Source of the DNA: Actinomadura xylanilytica
Lineage (GTDB): Bacteria > Actinomycetota > Actinomycetes > Streptosporangiales > Streptosporangiaceae
DNA: 64,000 bases
Reading direction: 5' to 3'
Assembly: GCF_030283145.1 (NCBI RefSeq)
Contig: NZ_JASNWE010000001.1
Span: 1,363,751 to 1,427,750, forward strand
The position numbers and the translations under genes are program-made. Every line of letters begins with the position of its first letter. Position 1 is the first letter of the stretch. The notes under the pieces are model-generated. The model worked only from the letters and a program-made list of their open reading frames with translations, did no database searches and had not been told where the DNA came from. Positions 61,757-64,000 of this stretch are shown here, one piece after another.

Positions 61757-62970
61757 GGGGACTCCTCCTCTGCGGAGCGGGAGACGGGGGCGAGGACGTC
61801 GTCGGCGGGGCTACGGCCCCGCTCGACGTAGCGGCGCGCGTACTGGTCGACCAGCGGCGCCAGACCGTGCGCGCCCAGCCTGGGCAGCGCCTCCAGGGCC
61901 GCCCGGAAGCAGGCGCGGGCGGCGGTCCCGAGGACGGGGTCGGCGAGCCCGCGGCGGGCGGCCTCGTCCCAGCGTCCGGCCGCGGGCTCGGCCGCCGCCT
62001 CGGCCAGTGCGGACGCGCGCGGGTCGTCGAGCAGCGCGGTGGCGACGGCGACGGGGACGGGCCAGTACGGGTCGGGCAGCGCGTCGATCATGCGCAGTTC
62101 GAGCCAGCCGCGCGGCCGGACCGGCGGGAACAGGGTGGACAGGTGGTACTCCAGGTCCTGCTGGTCGGGCTCGCCCTTACCGAGCCATTCGCGGAACGAC
62201 ATGCCGGGCGCGGCGACCCACGCGCCCGCGGCGGTGTGCACCACCATCACCTGCGCGTCCAGGGCGTACCTGGTCCACTCCTCGGCCGGGTCGGCGGGGC
62301 CGTCCGGTCCGTCCCGCAGGACCGGCCCGGTGCGGCCCGGGTCGAGGTCGGTCCAGATGCCCTGCCTGGACGAGCGCAGCCCGGTGCGGCGCCCGGAGAG
62401 CACCGGCGAGTTGGCGAACGCCGCGACCAGCACCGGCCCGAGGGCGTGTGCGAGCCGCCAGCGGCGGGCCGCGTCGGCGGGGTCCGCGCCGATGTCCAGG
62501 CACACCTGCACGGACGCGGTGGAGCACATCATCGCCCGTCCCACGTCGGCGAACCCGCCCGCGGCGAAGTAGTCGCGCATGCAGAGGTAGCGGGGGTGCT
62601 CGGCCTGGAAGACCGGCCTCCGCAGCGGGTCTACCCCGTGCCCCGCGAGCGCGACGCCGGCCGGGGCGAGCACCGCGCGCAGGTGCGCGAGGTCGGCGGC
62701 GAGCGCGGCGTGCGCCGGAGCGAGGCCGGGGTACGGGGCGGAGCTGAGCTCCAGTTGCCCGCCCGGCTCGTAGGTGACGCGGCTGCCGCCGGGAGGCGGC
62801 CCGGCCGCGTCGACGAGGGCGCGCACCCGCTCGCCGGGGACGTGCGCGCCGGGGTCGGCGGAGTCGATCACAAACCACTCGGTCTCCGCCCCGACCGTGC
62901 CGGGTGGGCCGTTCTTGAAGCAGACGCCGTGAATGTGCTGGTAGACGTCATCGATGGTCAGCCGGGTCAC
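61741..62970 (-). CDS. egtA: Glutamate-cysteine ligase EgtA
   Basis: A 409-residue GCS2-family ligase making the gamma-glutamylcysteine used by EgtB. The acidic ATP/Mg site is GTVGAETEWFVIDS, with EPGGQLELSSAP, MMCSTASVQVCLDIG and RMIDALPDPYW also conserved. The GTG at 62970 has AGAGGAG upstream and gives the family start (LTIDDVYQHIHGVCF). First gene of the operon; egtE is not seen. Mycobacterial-type ergothioneine synthesis is therefore encoded except for the final C-S lyase. Confidence 0.95.
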   Translation of the reverse strand: MTRLTIDDVYQHIHGVCFKNGPPGTVGAETEWFVIDSADPGAHVPGERVRALVDAAGPPPGGSRVTYEPGGQLELSSAPYPGLAPAHAALAADLAHLRAVLAPAGVALAGHGVDPLRRPVFQAEHPRYLCMRDYFAAGGFADVGRAMMCSTASVQVCLDIGADPADAARRWRLAHALGPVLVAAFANSPVLSGRRTGLRSSRQGIWTDLDPGRTGPVLRDGPDGPADPAEEWTRYALDAQVMVVHTAAGAWVAAPGMSFREWLGKGEPDQQDLEYHLSTLFPPVRPRGWLELRMIDALPDPYWPVPVAVATALLDDPRASALAEAAAEPAAGRWDEAARRGLADPVLGTAARACFRAALEALPRLGAHGLAPLVDQYARRYVERGRSPADDVLAPVSRSAEEESPWPTP

Positions 62971-63245
62971 CGTCGACTCCTCTGATCGATCACAGGTTCG
63001 AAGCCTTCCCTGCTGAAACGCATCAGGAATCCGGGTTTTCCGGGAGATTTTGGTTAAATCTCGAAAACCATCACTCTCCGCACCGATCCCTTTGCGGTCC
63101 GAATGGTCCGACATGACGGATGTCACGGACTTCTCAGACATTGACTCAGTGCACTAGAGTCCCGACTCCCACCGGTAACGCTCGATCCGCGGGCGGCCGG
63201 TGCCGGGCGGGTCAGGGCACCCGGACGGGTCACATCGGAGGTCAC
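62971..63245. promoter_or_regulatory. Divergent promoter region, egtA / sigma factor
   Basis: A 275-bp AT-richer region. It contains a short inverted repeat GACAT-N5-ATGTC at 63110-63124, and a TTGACT at 63141 without a convincingly spaced -10. Both the egt operon and the sigma gene must be transcribed from here. Confidence 0.4.
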
Positions 63246-64000
63246 ATGCGCGGGGACCTGAGCTCCCTCTACGACGCGCACGCCGCTCGTCTCTACGCGT
63301 ACTGCTGGTCGCTGCTCGGCGACGAGGCGGCAGCGGCAGCGGTCACCGACACCTTCACCGCCGCGGTCCACCAGCCGCCGCGCGGCGACAAGGTGCTGTG
63401 GCTCTACTCGCTCTCCCGGTCCGCCTGCGCCGACCGCGGCGCGTTCGCCGACCACAGCGCGTTCACCGACCGCGGCGCTCCGGTGTACACCGGGGCCGAC
63501 CCGCTGCTGCGCGCCGCCGGCGGACTGCGCGCCGACCAGCGCGAGGTACTGCTGCTGTGGGCGGGCGAATGGCTGGAGACCGCCGACATCGCGCACGTCC
63601 TCGGCATCGCCCCCGACACGGTGGCGCAGCTCCTGCACGCCGCGCGCATCCGGCTCGAGCGGGCCGTGCTCGACACGCTGATGCGCGGCACCACCGAGAT
63701 GTCGCTGGAGCTGATCGCGGCATTCGAGAAGGGCAGGCTGCCGCAGCTCCTCGCCCGGCGGTCGCCCGCGCTGGCGCCCACGTGGCTGCGCGAGCAGGTC
63801 CTGGACGTCTGCGAGACCGAGGCCACCCGGGCGCTGCCGAGCGTCGCGGTGCCGAGCCCCCTCGTGGTCATCGGGCCGCCGGGCGCGGCCGGCCGCACCG
63901 GGCGCGCCGGCGCGGGCGGCTCGCGGGCCAAGCGCCGCGTGCTCGGCAAGGGCATCGGCGCGGTCGCCGGGATCGCCGCCGCCGCGGCGGCGGCGGTCGG
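63246..64000 (+). CDS. Sigma-70 family protein, partial (runs off the window)
   Basis: The frame opens at ATG 63246 and stays open for about 251 codons to the window edge. The N-terminal region resembles sigma region 2 (LSSLYDAHAARLYAYCWSLLGDEAAAAAVTDTF, in two parts). A region-4-like HTH follows (LRADQREVLLLWAGEWLETADIAHVLGIAPDTVAQLLHAARIRLERAV, in parts). After a linker the last visible residues are basic then hydrophobic (GKGIGAVAGIAAAAAAAVG), suggesting a membrane segment. It may be a sigma factor with a C-terminal tail domain. Divergence from egtA hints at, but does not prove, a shared stress response. Confidence 0.82.
   Translation, partial: MRGDLSSLYDAHAARLYAYCWSLLGDEAAAAAVTDTFTAAVHQPPRGDKVLWLYSLSRSACADRGAFADHSAFTDRGAPVYTGADPLLRAAGGLRADQREVLLLWAGEWLETADIAHVLGIAPDTVAQLLHAARIRLERAVLDTLMRGTTEMSLELIAAFEKGRLPQLLARRSPALAPTWLREQVLDVCETEATRALPSVAVPSPLVVIGPPGAAGRTGRAGAGGSRAKRRVLGKGIGAVAGIAAAAAAAV

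Overview
The window is high-GC actinomycete chromosome. Supporting signs are GC-rich third codon positions, many GTG starts, frequent ATGA/GTGA stop-start overlaps, DUF397 proteins, a SWIM/SNF2 pair, ergothioneine genes and a selenocysteine tRNA. The style fits Streptosporangiales (Actinomadura-like), but the genus is an inference. There is no insertion sequence, CRISPR array or obvious prophage.

Layout. 1-5.2 kb: end of an SNF2 helicase, a SWIM protein, a D-aminopeptidase, and an ABC exporter operon with its own XRE regulator. 5.3-13.9 kb: a predicted NTPase-driven conflict/signalling system. A cyclase-like effector with a C-terminal EAD2-like domain is divergent from an operon of EAD2-VMAP, a MoxR AAA+ ATPase and a 1489-residue vWA-like/NB-ARC/TPR protein related to FxsT. 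14-21 kb: two DUF397 proteins, a GntR regulator, ACT and NUDIX-NYN proteins, SppA, a flavin reductase, hutI and selC. 21-31 kb: aquaporin, MFS transporter, sugar epimerase and DegT aminotransferase, SDR, two small unknown proteins, an LLM oxidoreductase and AraC.

31-49 kb: a LuxR-type ATPase regulator, then the histidine-degradation operon hutH-hutU-M20 amidohydrolase-hutF with a divergent IclR regulator. The same inverted repeat, GTCTC-N6-GAGAC, lies upstream of hutH/iclR and of hutI 19 kb away, so it is a strong candidate operator. Next come a quaternary-amine/histidine-type ABC importer and a divergent HAL-family protein whose MIO tripeptide reads Gly-Thr-Gly instead of Ala-Ser-Gly. A LacI regulator, an amidohydrolase and a cysteine-dioxygenase-like protein follow. 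I infer a catabolic locus for a histidine-related compound, possibly a betaine such as hercynine or ergothioneine.

50-58.5 kb: a lanthipeptide locus. It has a secreted trypsin-like protease, a LanL/LanKC synthetase with three Cys in the zinc-ligand positions, a 51-residue precursor, a two-gene ABC exporter, an acyltransferase and an SGNH lipoprotein. 58.6-63 kb: egtABCD for ergothioneine synthesis; egtE is not in the window. A sigma-70 family gene runs off the right edge.

Domain and family names come from reading the translated sequences; no database search was possible.
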